Below, piece after piece: positions 9,204 to 17,303 of a stretch of 54,874 nucleotides of DNA. The notes under the pieces were generated by a model that searched no databases, was not told the origin of the DNA, and was given only the letters and a program-made list of their open reading frames with translations. The DNA lies in assembly GCA_016208465.1 (NCBI GenBank), contig JACQXZ010000012.1, positions 3,141-58,014 on the forward strand, read 5' to 3'. The position numbers were made by a program, and so were the translations under genes. Within the stretch, counting starts at the first letter, position 1; every line of letters starts with the position of its first letter. The stretch is from Actinomycetota bacterium. GTDB taxonomy: Bacteria > Actinomycetota > Aquicultoria > JACQXZ01.

Positions 9204-9971
9204 TTACTTTTCTGTAAGTCTCAATTTTTTACGCTCAACAAGTAAATCCTTTTTGTAAAATTTAATCAACAAGCAAGAAACTATTATAATTAATACACTT
9301 GCGCCTTGAGCATAAGTTAAAGGTTTTAAAATATATTCACTTGATCTGAATATTTCAACTATAGACCTTACGATAGAATAAAGAATCAGATATATCAAAA
9401 ACAAATGTCCTTCAAACTTTTTCCTGTCCTTCCACTTCCAGATAATAATAAAAACTATCAGATTTAAAACAGCTTCATATATCTGTGTAGGATGACGCTT
9501 CTCGGAAAACCCAATAAACTGAACACCCCATGGAAGCGTAGTAATCTTACCATAACTGTCTCCATTTAAAAAACAACCGATTCTGCCTATCGTTTGACCT
9601 AAAACTAATGATGGCGCAATAATATCAGCTAATTTTCCAAAAGAAATTTTGTGACGACGCGAAAACCAATAACCAACCAAAACCCCGCCTAAAAGCGAAC
9701 CATGAATTGCCAGTCCGCCTTCCTGAATCATAAAAATTCTTAGCGGGTTTTCTTTAAAATATGAAAGATCAAAGATTATGTAAACAAACCTGCCAAATAT
9801 AATTCCTGCTATAAGCAGATAAATTGCCAGATCGGTAATCGCATCTGGTGAAATTTTAGCTCTTATTGCCTCCCGGCGAGCAAGAAACAATCCAACCAGA
9901 AAACCAATCGCAACCATTACTCCCCAGGAATAAACTGAAATTGGACCTATTTCAAACAAAACCGGCCTCAA
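9204..9971 (-). CDS. lgt: Prolipoprotein diacylglyceryl transferase
   Basis: 255 residues, about seven membrane spans. Lgt moves diacylglycerol from phosphatidylglycerol to the lipobox cysteine of prolipoproteins. The signature GRIGCFLNGDSYG and the conserved GLAIHGSLLGG and HPTQIYEA stretches are intact. It starts with TTG at 9971, whose last two bases overlap the TGA of the preceding 52-residue gene, so translation is coupled. An essential envelope gene embedded in a metal-resistance train is unusual. Confidence 0.95.
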   Translation of the reverse strand: MRPVLFEIGPISVYSWGVMVAIGFLVGLFLARREAIRAKISPDAITDLAIYLLIAGIIFGRFVYIIFDLSYFKENPLRIFMIQEGGLAIHGSLLGGVLVGYWFSRRHKISFGKLADIIAPSLVLGQTIGRIGCFLNGDSYGKITTLPWGVQFIGFSEKRHPTQIYEAVLNLIVFIIIWKWKDRKKFEGHLFLIYLILYSIVRSIVEIFRSSEYILKPLTYAQGASVLIIIVSCLLIKFYKKDLLVERKKLRLTEK

Positions 9972-10126
9972 TTTAACTTATCCTTTCTCTCGAAAGATTT
10001 AACCTGAGACGCCACTTTATCTTTTGTGTCACAGCAACTGGGTGGTTTATTGCCAAATTCCTTTTTGTTCGCTTCGGCTAATCTCTTTAAAAAATCATTC
10101 CACCATGCCTTGATTCCTTTAAACAT
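9968..10126 (-). CDS. Small Cys-Cys protein coupled to lgt
   Basis: 52 residues (starts MFKGIKAWWNDF, ends ERKDKLN), soluble, with a central PPSCCDTKDK motif. An AAGAAGGT ribosome site lies about nine bases before the ATG at 10126. The stop overlaps the lgt TTG start (TTGA), which supports it as a real gene despite its size. The vicinal cysteines suggest binding of Cu(I) or another soft metal (inference). Family not recognised; small proteins of this kind with a CC motif occur in heavy-metal gene sets. Confidence 0.7.
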   Translation of the reverse strand: MFKGIKAWWNDFLKRLAEANKKEFGNKPPSCCDTKDKVASQVKSFERKDKLN

Positions 10127-10147
10127 AATTAATTACCTTCTTTGAGT

Positions 10148-10432
10148 TTAAACATCCCTTTTCTCTTTCTTCATCTCTATCTCTATCTCTTTCTCTTTCT
10201 TCTCTGTCATCTCTTCCTTGCATTCATTGTGATTGCTATGATCGTGCGACTTGTGACCAAACATCATAAAAACCATCATTAGCGGACAAAGTAAGAAAAA
10301 CAACAAGTTTCCGCCGCTTCTGAAAATTGGGAATCTTGCCAAAAACGTAATCAAAAAAAGCGGAACAAGACAACAGAGAGCCATCATCGCTAAATGATTG
10401 TGTCCTTTTCCTTTATTGTTCTGAGAATTCAC
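10148..10432 (-). CDS. DUF2933-like small membrane protein, His-rich
   Basis: 94 residues: His-containing N-terminus (GKGHNHL), two close membrane spans (about 14-31 and 42-58; first contains ALCCLVP), then a His/Asp patch (GHKSHDHSNHNEC) and a charged Glu/Lys tail. The ALCC segment and His patches resemble the DUF2933 family seen near copper genes. The repetitive EKKEKEIEIEMKKEK tail is encoded by a simple TCTC-rich stretch and may be repeat-derived. It is transcribed with the ABC exporter upstream and lgt downstream. Metal binding is likely but unproven. Confidence 0.65.
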   Translation of the reverse strand: MNSQNNKGKGHNHLAMMALCCLVPLFLITFLARFPIFRSGGNLLFFLLCPLMMVFMMFGHKSHDHSNHNECKEEMTEKKEKEIEIEMKKEKRDV

Positions 10433-10454
10433 AATATTTCAACCCCTTTGTTTA

Positions 10455-11630
10455 TTAATCCAGATCCCTGGCATTTCTCTTAAGATGATGTTTTGGTCTC
10501 AAAGAAACTGGTTTGATTTTCTTGGCAGTTTTAATATCCTCCAGCTTTCTTATCTTGCGTCTTTTTCTTTCACCTCTTTTTAATTTGACTTCATCTTCTA
10601 ATTCTCTTAATTCTCTCTCTAATCTTTTACGGAACTCTGCTTCTTTATTTTTCTCGGCTGCAATTTCTTTCTCTTCTTTCTTAAAATCTGTTTTAAGCTC
10701 ATCAACTTCATCTTCCAGTTCCATCAACTCTTCTTCGAGCTTCCTGCGAAACTCTGCAGTTCTAGCACTTTCAGAAATAATCTCTCCTTCTTCATTTTTA
10801 ACTTTTGAATCGAGCTTTTCAACTTCGCCCTCTAACTTCTCCCATTCTTCCTTTCTGTCTTCTGTCTTCTGTCTTCTGACTTCTGACTCCTTCTCTATTC
10901 CTATTTCTTCTTTCACTGGCGGCTCTGATTTTATCTTTGGCTCAACTCTAAAATCAGCGCCGGTGCTGTCTGAAAAAATCATTCCATCTTTTATCTGAAC
11001 AATCCGTCCTACGTTCTCAAGTGACTCCGGGTTATGGGTAACCATTATAATTGTTTGTCCTTCTTTGTGAAGTTCATGAAACAAACGAAGTACTTCAGCG
11101 CCGGTTTTTGTATCCAGACTGCCAACCGGCTCATCAGCCAGAATAATAGGAGGATTATTAACAAGCGCTCTTGCAATTGCTACCCTGCTTTGCTCGCCGC
11201 CTGAAAGCTCAGAGGGAAGTTTGTTCAGCTTGCTTGAAAGGCCCATCTTTTCTAAAACCTGAATTGCTCTTTCTTCGTGATTCTTTAAATCAGTTACCAC
11301 CAATGGCAGCATTACGTTTTCAAGAGCTGTTAAGTAAGGAACAAGCTGAAGCTGTTGAAATACGAATCCTAAATATTCCCGTCTGAAATCCGCCCGTCTT
11401 TCCTGAGTCAACTTATAAACATCAATTCCATCAACTTCAAGAATTCCATCACTTGGAGGATTCATTGCGCCAAGGATTGAAAGCAATGTGCTCTTGCCAG
11501 ATCCAGAAGGACCAATTATTGCTACAAACTCTCCATGGTTAATTTCAAAACTTACTTTTCTTAGAGCATTTACCCGTCCTTCGCCCTCGCCGTAATGTTT
11601 TGAAATCTCGTTTACACTAATTAAGATCAT
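10455..11630 (-). CDS. ABC transporter ATPase (MacB/LolD type) with coiled-coil tail
   Basis: 391 residues. Residues 1-225 are a canonical MacB/LolD-type ATPase: Walker [10 protein letters not shown], signature [15 protein letters not shown], Walker [13 protein letters not shown] and the switch histidine in MVTHNPES. Relatives are about 220-230 residues long; here about 150 further residues form a charged coiled coil with two copies of an [16 protein letters not shown]-like unit. The first part of the tail ([14 protein letters not shown]) is a translated CTTCTGTC word repeat. It pairs with the two permeases just upstream. The tail may hold the ATPase to another membrane component (inference). 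Confidence 0.88.
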   Translation of the reverse strand: MILISVNEISKHYGEGEGRVNALRKVSFEINHGEFVAIIGPSGSGKSTLLSILGAMNPPSDGILEVDGIDVYKLTQERRADFRREYLGFVFQQLQLVPYLTALENVMLPLVVTDLKNHEERAIQVLEKMGLSSKLNKLPSELSGGEQSRVAIARALVNNPPIILADEPVGSLDTKTGAEVLRLFHELHKEGQTIIMVTHNPESLENVGRIVQIKDGMIFSDSTGADFRVEPKIKSEPPVKEEIGIEKESEVRRQKTEDRKEEWEKLEGEVEKLDSKVKNEEGEIISESARTAEFRRKLEEELMELEDEVDELKTDFKKEEKEIAAEKNKEAEFRKRLERELRELEDEVKLKRGERKRRKIRKLEDIKTAKKIKPVSLRPKHHLKRNARDLD

Positions 11631-11639
11631 TTTGACCCC

Positions 11640-12800
11640 CTATAAGTTCTTCAGCGATTCCGCGGGATCAAGATTCGCGGCTCGCCTTGCTGGAAGAGAA
11701 CTTGAAATCAATCCGATAATTACTGACAATACCACTGAAACTACCAGCAGATAGACATTAAAACTGGCTGCTACTTTGATAGATTTTACAAAAAACGGAA
11801 GCAGTTTTGCCGCGGTAAAACCTGTAAAATAACCAACCCATCCGCCAATAAGACTCAAAATGAATGCCTCAATTAAAATTATTTTTGCAACTTTTGTCTG
11901 GCGATATCCAATCGCTCTAAAAATCCCGATTTCTCTTGTTCTGTCATTTACAGATGATGTCATTGTGGTAAAAACAATCAGCCCGCTGATAAAAATAATC
12001 ACAAAAGTAACCGCTAATCCGAACTTGCCTAATTGCCCCATTGCATCCTCTTTGTATTTAACAGCCTGCTTAACCGATGAAACCTCGGCGTTTGGAAGAG
12101 TTTTATTTACTTCTTCAACAATAGAATCAATGTCTTCCGTGCTTTTCGCCGAGATCTCAATTAAATTAATTTCACTCTTGCGTTTTAGGAAATTCTGAAA
12201 TAGAGAAAGACTTCCGAAAATCAAATCATCATCCTGACTGCCAGTTGTTTTTAAAATTCCTGCTATTTCAAATTTCTTCTCGTGAATCGAAATGCTGTCA
12301 CCGACTTTTAAACCTAATTTTTTGGAGGCATCAGAACCCAATAATAACTGATTAGTATTTACAACCGGCGGTTTACCTTTGATCTGCCACCATTTTTTTA
12401 TAACTAATTCCTGACGTATGTCTATCCCAACCAAAAGCACCTGTTTCTGCTTTACCGTCACCGCGTGAAGTATTTTAGGAGAAATCACTTGTATAAGGTC
12501 TGAGTTCTTGATTGATTTTATCTTTTTTACATCGGAATCACTTAAGGTTCTCACTTTATATGACTGAACACCTGAAATTGTAATTCCGCCATAAGAAAGT
12601 GAAAGATCAGACGATTTTGGATAAACCATTATATTAAAACCATAAGCGTTCAATTCTTCACTAATACTGCTTTGAAATGCCAGCATAATTGAAAGAACAG
12701 AAACAAAAGCTGTAATCCCAACAGCTAATCCTGCTACTACCAGAATCATTTTGCCTTTCCTTCTGTTTATATTTTTAAACGCAATTGTTCTAAGATACAT
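11640..12800 (-). CDS. ABC transporter permease, FtsX/MacB type (second copy)
   Basis: 386 residues: one N-terminal span (about 16-36), a large extracytoplasmic MacB-PCD-like domain (about 40-255) and three C-terminal spans. The FtsX-domain motif DRTREIGIFRAIGYR is present. It is a clear paralogue of the neighbouring permease, sharing SLSYGGIT, LGLKVGDS and IKGKPPV-like stretches, so the transporter is probably a heterodimer. MacB-type machines use ATP to drive work on the outer side and do not pump substrate through the membrane. Ten bases separate it from the ATPase gene. Confidence 0.88.
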   Translation of the reverse strand: MYLRTIAFKNINRRKGKMILVVAGLAVGITAFVSVLSIMLAFQSSISEELNAYGFNIMVYPKSSDLSLSYGGITISGVQSYKVRTLSDSDVKKIKSIKNSDLIQVISPKILHAVTVKQKQVLLVGIDIRQELVIKKWWQIKGKPPVVNTNQLLLGSDASKKLGLKVGDSISIHEKKFEIAGILKTTGSQDDDLIFGSLSLFQNFLKRKSEINLIEISAKSTEDIDSIVEEVNKTLPNAEVSSVKQAVKYKEDAMGQLGKFGLAVTFVIIFISGLIVFTTMTSSVNDRTREIGIFRAIGYRQTKVAKIILIEAFILSLIGGWVGYFTGFTAAKLLPFFVKSIKVAASFNVYLLVVSVVLSVIIGLISSSLPARRAANLDPAESLKNL

Positions 12801-12812
12801 TTTCTTGGGCTC

Positions 12813-13970
12813 CTAAACAGCTTCAAGAGCAGTTACCGGATCAAGTTTTGCCGCGGCGATTGCCGGATATAGACTGGAAACAAACGAAAGCAACACTGCT
12901 CCGCCGATTGCAATAATTGCCAGTTGGGCATCAAGTTCAATCGGGACATCAATATTGGCGGAACCTGACGCAATAAATTTCGCTATTCCAAAACCAGCCA
13001 GATAACCAATTGTTCCTGAGACAAAACTCATAAAAACTGATTCAGATAAAATTATCTGGAGTATGTGAGCTCTTCGGTAACCCATAGCTCTGAATATCCC
13101 GATTTCACGCCTGCGTTCCCTGACAGAACTAAGCATATTGGTAAAAACAATCAGCGCCGCTACTACCATCATAATAACCGAAAGAACCACTGCAAAAGTT
13201 ATAAACTGACCAACCAGATTATTACGCGATTTGGCTGCCTGCAAAAGAGCTGATACTTTCGCTCCGGGAATTTTTTCTGAAGTCTGGGCAACAATCTGCT
13301 CAATCGGACAGGTACTGCAAAATGCGGCTACTTCAATTAAACTTAACTGACCAGATTTTTTAAATATGTTCTGAGCCCGTTGTAGATCCATATAAATTAA
13401 ATCATCTTCCTGCGTTCCTACTCTATTGATGATTCCGGAAACTTTATAAGACAAACCTTCCAGTTTAACAGTATCATTAACCTTTAAGCCTAACTTATTA
13501 GAAGCGCTAGCTCCTAATAAAATATCCTGCGAAGTTACAGGCGCTTTTCCTTTTATTTCCCACCATTTCTTAAGACGAAGTTCTTCACCAAAATTAACCC
13601 CGACAATCATAACGCGTTTCCCTTTGATATCCTGAACTCCTAATAATTTTGGCGCCACTATATTTATATTTTCTTTATTCTTAATTGTTCTTATTTTCGC
13701 GGCATCTTCCTCTGTTAAAGTATTCGCTTCATACTGAAGTCCGCCCAGAGTAACCCCGCCGTAAGAAAGCGATAGATTTTTTGATTTCGGAACGATAACC
13801 ATATTGGCGCCAAACGCATCTATTTTATTCGCCAAATCAAGCTGCATTGCCCAAGCAACAAGATATAAAGCAACAACCGTAGTTACGCCAAGCGTTAAAG
13901 CCATCATCAGCAAAGCAACCCTTGGAAGATGTCTGGTTACATTTCTGGTTGTTATTCTTGAGAGTTTCAT
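12813..13970 (-). CDS. ABC transporter permease, FtsX/MacB type (first copy)
   Basis: 385 residues with the same build as the next gene: N-terminal span, extracytoplasmic domain, three C-terminal spans, and ERRREIGIFRAMGYR. It differs by a CSTC cysteine pair in the outer domain, which could bind a metal or form a disulfide. I take the ATG at 13970, six bases after GGAG; an earlier in-frame start at 14000 would add ten residues encoded by an ACGTT word repeat. DUF2318 plus two FtsX permeases plus an ATPase is a known grouping near iron-uptake genes such as P19/FTR1 in Campylobacter, though P19 and FTR1 are absent here. Confidence 0.88.
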   Translation of the reverse strand: MKLSRITTRNVTRHLPRVALLMMALTLGVTTVVALYLVAWAMQLDLANKIDAFGANMVIVPKSKNLSLSYGGVTLGGLQYEANTLTEEDAAKIRTIKNKENINIVAPKLLGVQDIKGKRVMIVGVNFGEELRLKKWWEIKGKAPVTSQDILLGASASNKLGLKVNDTVKLEGLSYKVSGIINRVGTQEDDLIYMDLQRAQNIFKKSGQLSLIEVAAFCSTCPIEQIVAQTSEKIPGAKVSALLQAAKSRNNLVGQFITFAVVLSVIMMVVAALIVFTNMLSSVRERRREIGIFRAMGYRRAHILQIILSESVFMSFVSGTIGYLAGFGIAKFIASGSANIDVPIELDAQLAIIAIGGAVLLSFVSSLYPAIAAAKLDPVTALEAV

Positions 13971-14018
13971 TTTAACTCCGGACCCCGTCTTACGTTTCAC
14001 GTTTAACGTCTTACGTCT

Positions 14019-14594
14019 CTATATTTCACTAAACTGGTTATTTCTGTATGATAACTCTTTAACTAGTTCCCCATCTTTATAAATATTACACTGAATATGA
14101 CAACCAAAGTCTTGTGATTTAACAGTAACATTCCTGTCACCATATTTAGTTGCGTAAAAGTCAAGAGCGGCTGCTTCTATTTTTTGAAGCTCCGCAGGAT
14201 TAGTGGCGGCTGCTGATCCGCCTCCACAGCAACCGCCGCCAGAACCACCACTTGAACCACTAGAATTGTTATTTGAAGTTGTAGCAAACTGAACGGGTGT
14301 GCCATTATAACCAGAAGAAAAATTGTCGTTTGCTAAAGACGCTTCATTTTTAGACTGAAAAATAAAAATATTCAAAACTAAAAACAAAACACCTACTGTA
14401 ATTGTTGTTGCCACAATTGTACCTAATTGGCTCTTAAAAACTTTCTTGTAATTTTTGTTTTTATTTTTGCTTTCATAACCAACTTCTGCTAGTTCTCTTT
14501 TTATACGTTTTATTTTCTTCTTAGCCAATTCCAATTCAGACAATAGTTTTGTTGATTTTTCATAACCTTCACTTTCATAATCTTTGTCATTCAT
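14019..14594 (-). CDS. Membrane protein with Gly-Cys-Cys linker, function unknown
   Basis: 191 residues: a charged N-terminal helix (about 10-50), one membrane span (about 58-78), a low-complexity Asn/Ser/Gly linker containing GGGCCGGGS, and a small outer C-terminal domain with GCHIQC and a closing YKDGELVKELSY-like strand pair. Two cysteine pairs outside the membrane suggest metal or redox chemistry. It lies between the DUF2318 gene and the permeases, and so probably serves the same machine (inference). No family recognised. Confidence 0.65.
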   Translation of the reverse strand: MNDKDYESEGYEKSTKLLSELELAKKKIKRIKRELAEVGYESKNKNKNYKKVFKSQLGTIVATTITVGVLFLVLNIFIFQSKNEASLANDNFSSGYNGTPVQFATTSNNNSSGSSGGSGGGCCGGGSAAATNPAELQKIEAAALDFYATKYGDRNVTVKSQDFGCHIQCNIYKDGELVKELSYRNNQFSEI

Positions 14595-14671
14595 ATTTTG
14601 TTCCCTCCTGTATTCTTCGGTATTGTCAAAATCTTTCTAATTGATGCGGAATCCAGTTCTTCTCTTTATTT

Positions 14672-14702
14672 TCCTGGATTCCCGCTTTCGCGGGAATGAC
14701 AT
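14672..14702. repeat. Dispersed palindrome (VIPAKAGIQ type)
   Basis: ATTCCCGC-TTTC-GCGGGAAT is a perfect 8-bp stem at 14678-14697. It is flanked by CTGG and GACA, the well-known bacterial repeat that translates as VIPAKAGIQ. A second arm GGAATCCAG (14648-14656) pairs with CTGGATTCC (14674-14682). It lies after the DUF2318 gene and may act as a terminator or be a passive repeat. Confidence 0.8.
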
Positions 14703-14750
14703 TTGTTTTCTGTCTTCTGTTGTCTGTTGTCTGTTGTCTGTTGTCTGTCT
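14703..14750. repeat. TGTCTGT word repeat
   Basis: Tandem TTGTCTG units (about five) between the palindrome and the DUF2318 stop codon. It is one of many word-repeat blocks in this window. Confidence 0.7.
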
Positions 14751-15531
14751 TATATTCTTGGCTTCCACGATGCAATTCCAGAAGCTTTAATATATATCTT
14801 TCCATCTTTGATTTCGTGTTGGAATTCGTCCGGTGGATATTTCGGACACCCGCCTGAAATACCTTCGAGTGTCTCAAGATTCCACTTAGTTCCACAAGCC
14901 TTACAGGTTAAGGTCTGATCCGCGGAATCTATGTAGAACAATGTCGATTTACAAGGTTCACATAAACTAACACCAGTAACTAATTTACCGGATGGAGCAA
15001 TATAAGCAACCAACGGAAATGGTCGGGCCGCTCCAAAACCAGAAGGAATAGTTACTTTACTGTATTCAAAACCGACAAGTTTATTTTTTTTCACATCATC
15101 AAGAGAAACAACCACACTGTCTCCTGTTTCTTCTGCCTTAACAGGGATCATCTCAATCTTGCCTGTTGTAGAATAGTCTATTGGATCAGAGACCACCGAG
15201 CGTTCAACTTTTATGGCCGGACCTCTCCGACTGGAAAAGAATATTCCTCCAACTACGCCTAAGATAAGCACAAGTACTCCGACTGTTTTAAATATCCCTT
15301 TTGATCCGCTTGATTTGCCGCTGACAAATCTTTCTCTCTTATCTTCAAAATCATTATCTCTATCCCGATATACGGGTCTATCCCTATATGCAGATCTAAT
15401 CTGTCCTCTGTCTTCTGACTTCTGACTTCTGACTTTTCTTCCTAATCTTTCTCTCTCTGGCTCTCATCGTCTCTTAAATATTCTCTATTTGCTTTAGATC
15501 TTGGTAGATCTTCATACCTATCATCTTTCAT
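14750..15531 (-). pseudogene. DUF2318 Fe-S/metal-binding membrane protein, frameshifted
   Basis: The C-terminal part is a clear DUF2318 domain: SLCEPCKSTLFYID, TCKACGTKW and GISGGCPKYPP, giving two CxxC pairs plus a Cys for metal. A strong GGAGG site precedes the ATG at 15531, but that frame stops at 15442-15444 after 29 codons (ends SQREKD). The second frame continues (RDRPVYRDRDNDF, then a membrane span and the domain) but has no convincing start; a GTG at 15271 would cut the span. The break coincides with a 44-base word repeat, whose length is not a multiple of three. The gene is broken, or read by frameshifting, or the base count is wrong in the assembly. Confidence 0.75.
15401..15444. 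repeat. TTCTGAC word repeat inside DUF2318 gene
   Basis: On the plus strand CTGTCCTCTGTCTTCTGACT and following TTCTGACT units, 44 bases. It interrupts the reading frame exactly where the DUF2318 gene changes frame. Confidence 0.75.
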
Positions 15532-15616
15532 TTCAGCAAATCCTCCTTTTATCATTCACGCTTAAATTGATTTTCTTCTAAAGTTTATAAATTCCTGTAT
15601 AAATAATCTTATCTAT

Positions 15617-15633
15617 TACTACCTTCTGTAGTA
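15617..15633 (-). promoter_or_regulatory. BlaI-type operator before the metal train
   Basis: TACTAC-CTTCT-GTAGTA, a perfect 6+6 inverted repeat with a five-base centre. It has the same arms and spacing as the site upstream of blaI at 17049. It lies 84 bp before the DUF2318 start. A candidate promoter overlaps it (TTGCCC, 17 bp, TAGTAA on the minus strand), so a bound repressor would block transcription of the train. Confidence 0.75.
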
Positions 15634-15659
15634 TTAGAGGGCAAAAAAATTCCTCTTCT

Positions 15660-16577
15660 TTAAAAATGACCAAGATAGTTACTATCGTTGCAATTAAAAC
15701 GATTACCCACTTTAACGCACTGACTTGACGATCTCTCGCTAACAGCCAATGCGGTTGCTGTAAATATGATTACCATTATAAGTGTTGCCAAAACTGCTAT
15801 AACAAAACCTTTCAAAGGTTTTCGAACTTCCTTTTTATCTATTAAGCGGGTAATTCTTTCATGTATTGAGGCTCTGTCGGAAAATGCCGGAGCATAACTT
15901 AAAATCATAGGTGTCTCAACAAAATGCATTTTGGCAACTTTAACCAATGCTCTTGCTAAAACCAATGGATCCTTAGTGACACTAATCGCATAATCATCTG
16001 CCGCTTTCTCTTTTTCCATACAAAATTCTTCAAACAGATAATGGCTGAGCGGCAGGAAAAACATAAAGTCTCTTACAAAAATTCCAAGATTAAGCAAAAT
16101 ATTATCCCGGTGCTTAATGTGAGCGATCTCGTGAATAACAAGAGCCTTAAATTCAGAATCTTCCAGTTTATTTATAATCGAGGAAGCAATATAAATTTGT
16201 GGTTTAAAAATTCCCCAGACAAACGCCAGTGGTATATTGGTATCCAGAATGTTTACTTTATATCCATCAATTAATATACTTTCCCACTGAGTTGCTTTTA
16301 TATGTCTGGCAGTAAGATAAACAATGAAAAGATTTCTGCCTACAGCCCATAAAAACGCGCTAAGTCCTACTAACAGTAAAATAGCAAGAATTGGATTTGA
16401 CATTAAAATCTTTCCAATAGTGTTCTGGGCGTGAGTGCAAAATTCGCGAACTTGGTCAAGGCTAACATATGTACTCATTCCGGCTATTGTTGTAAATAAT
16501 AACCCAACGAGTCCAAGCGCTATCAATAAAGAAACGGATAATCTGGAATTGTGATAAGATTTAAAATTAACCTTCAA
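15660..16577 (-). CDS. M56-family membrane metalloprotease (BlaR1-like sensor)
   Basis: 305 residues: about four membrane spans and a cytosolic zinc protease with HEIAH (149-153) and the downstream acidic ligand block EKEKAADDYA. A last span near 258-280 and a short outer tail with two Cys (QCVKVGNRFNC) follow. BlaR1/MecR1 proteins sense a signal outside and cleave a BlaI-type repressor. The penicillin-binding sensor domain is absent; the Cys tail could sense a metal or redox state (inference). Its ATG overlaps the blaI stop (ATGA). Confidence 0.88.
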   Translation of the reverse strand: MKVNFKSYHNSRLSVSLLIALGLVGLLFTTIAGMSTYVSLDQVREFCTHAQNTIGKILMSNPILAILLLVGLSAFLWAVGRNLFIVYLTARHIKATQWESILIDGYKVNILDTNIPLAFVWGIFKPQIYIASSIINKLEDSEFKALVIHEIAHIKHRDNILLNLGIFVRDFMFFLPLSHYLFEEFCMEKEKAADDYAISVTKDPLVLARALVKVAKMHFVETPMILSYAPAFSDRASIHERITRLIDKKEVRKPLKGFVIAVLATLIMVIIFTATALAVSERSSSQCVKVGNRFNCNDSNYLGHF

Positions 16578-17029
16578 TTTAAACTATCTCCCTCTGGAGA
16601 ATCTTCGGATTCTTTTAAAATCCGGCGCTCAAGCTCTTCCAGCTTCTTTTTGTCATCGCTTGAAACAGCCTCAACAAAATGAGAAAGAGCAGAAGCGCTT
16701 ATTCCAGTAAACAAACTCTTAAGCACTTCTTCAGCTGTTTTTTTCTGAAAATCCGCTTTGCTAATCGACGGGGAATAAATAAAGGCGTTGCAATTCTTCT
16801 CTCTTACAAGCAACCCCTTTTCAGCAAGACGGCCCATCACGGTCATAACAGTTGTGTAAGCCACTTCGCGACTTTTGTTAATCTGAACAAAAACATCGCG
16901 AACCGAAACTGTGCCACCACACCAAACGCAATCCATAATATCAGCTTCTAGTTCGCCCAAGACTTTTCTTGTCCCGTTTTCAGCAGGATAAAATTTATTG
17001 ATTTTTAGCTTATTTACATATTTCTTCAT
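16574..17029 (-). CDS. BlaI/MecI/CopY-family repressor
   Basis: 151 residues with the winged-helix domain at about 20-95 (LGELEADIMDCVW, then AYTTVMTVMGRLAEKGLL, the classic BlaI recognition region) and a helical dimerisation tail. The CopY Cys-x-Cys copper hook is missing. Two tandem operators sit on its own promoter and one before the neighbouring metal train. The M56 protease gene overlaps it by four bases, so this is a repressor-protease pair. Signal likely metal or envelope stress, judged from the target genes. Confidence 0.9.
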   Translation of the reverse strand: MKKYVNKLKINKFYPAENGTRKVLGELEADIMDCVWCGGTVSVRDVFVQINKSREVAYTTVMTVMGRLAEKGLLVREKNCNAFIYSPSISKADFQKKTAEEVLKSLFTGISASALSHFVEAVSSDDKKKLEELERRILKESEDSPEGDSLN

Positions 17030-17048
17030 AATTTAAACCTTCTTTAGC

Positions 17049-17090
17049 TACTACTAAACGTAGTATACTACAATATGTCGTAAAAATCAA
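17049..17090 (-). promoter_or_regulatory. blaI promoter with two tandem operators
   Basis: Operator 1, 17049-17065: TACTAC-TAAAC-GTAGTA. Operator 2, 17066-17082: TACTAC-AATAT-GTCGTA (one mismatch). They abut with a 17-bp repeat distance. On the minus strand a good promoter overlaps both: TTGATT (17090-17085), 17 bp, TATACT (17067-17062). This is the layout of an autoregulated repressor. Confidence 0.85.
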
Positions 17091-17190
17091 CCGTAATCTT
17101 TAATTTTTTTAGAATTCTTTTTATTCCAATTTCGGATACGCCCAGCGAGGTTAAATACCATCCTATCAAGAACAAATTTTCAATAATTCG

Positions 17191-17238
17191 TCGAAAAAGT
17201 CAAAAGAAGGTATTTTCCTTGTAAAAAAGGTTTTTCGA
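17191..17238. repeat. TCGAAAAA hairpin
   Basis: TCGAAAAA (17191-17198) pairs with TTTTTCGA (17231-17238), with an inner AAGG/CCTT stem. A related GGCTGTTGAAAAA-like piece lies at 6180-6193. Between blaI and vapC; origin unknown. Confidence 0.6.
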
Positions 17239-17244
17239 CAGCTT

Positions 17245-17292
17245 CAACGCCTGCCTTCAGTAGCGCTTTCTATCGCCCGCTGCAAGGCGTTG
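17245..17292. repeat. Imperfect palindrome after vapC, attC-like
   Basis: CAACGCCT (17245-17252) pairs with AGGCGTTG (17285-17292) around an imperfect GC-richer stem, about 48 bases, 11 bases beyond the vapC stop. Position and shape recall an integron attC site, but the outer core motifs do not fit the consensus well. Confidence 0.35.
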
Positions 17293-17303
17293 TTATCTGA
17301 CTG

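Noticed and set aside
14626-14895. Minus-strand open frame with NVIPAKAGIQ
   Set aside because: Translation of a dispersed palindrome joined to the wrong frame of the DUF2318 domain.
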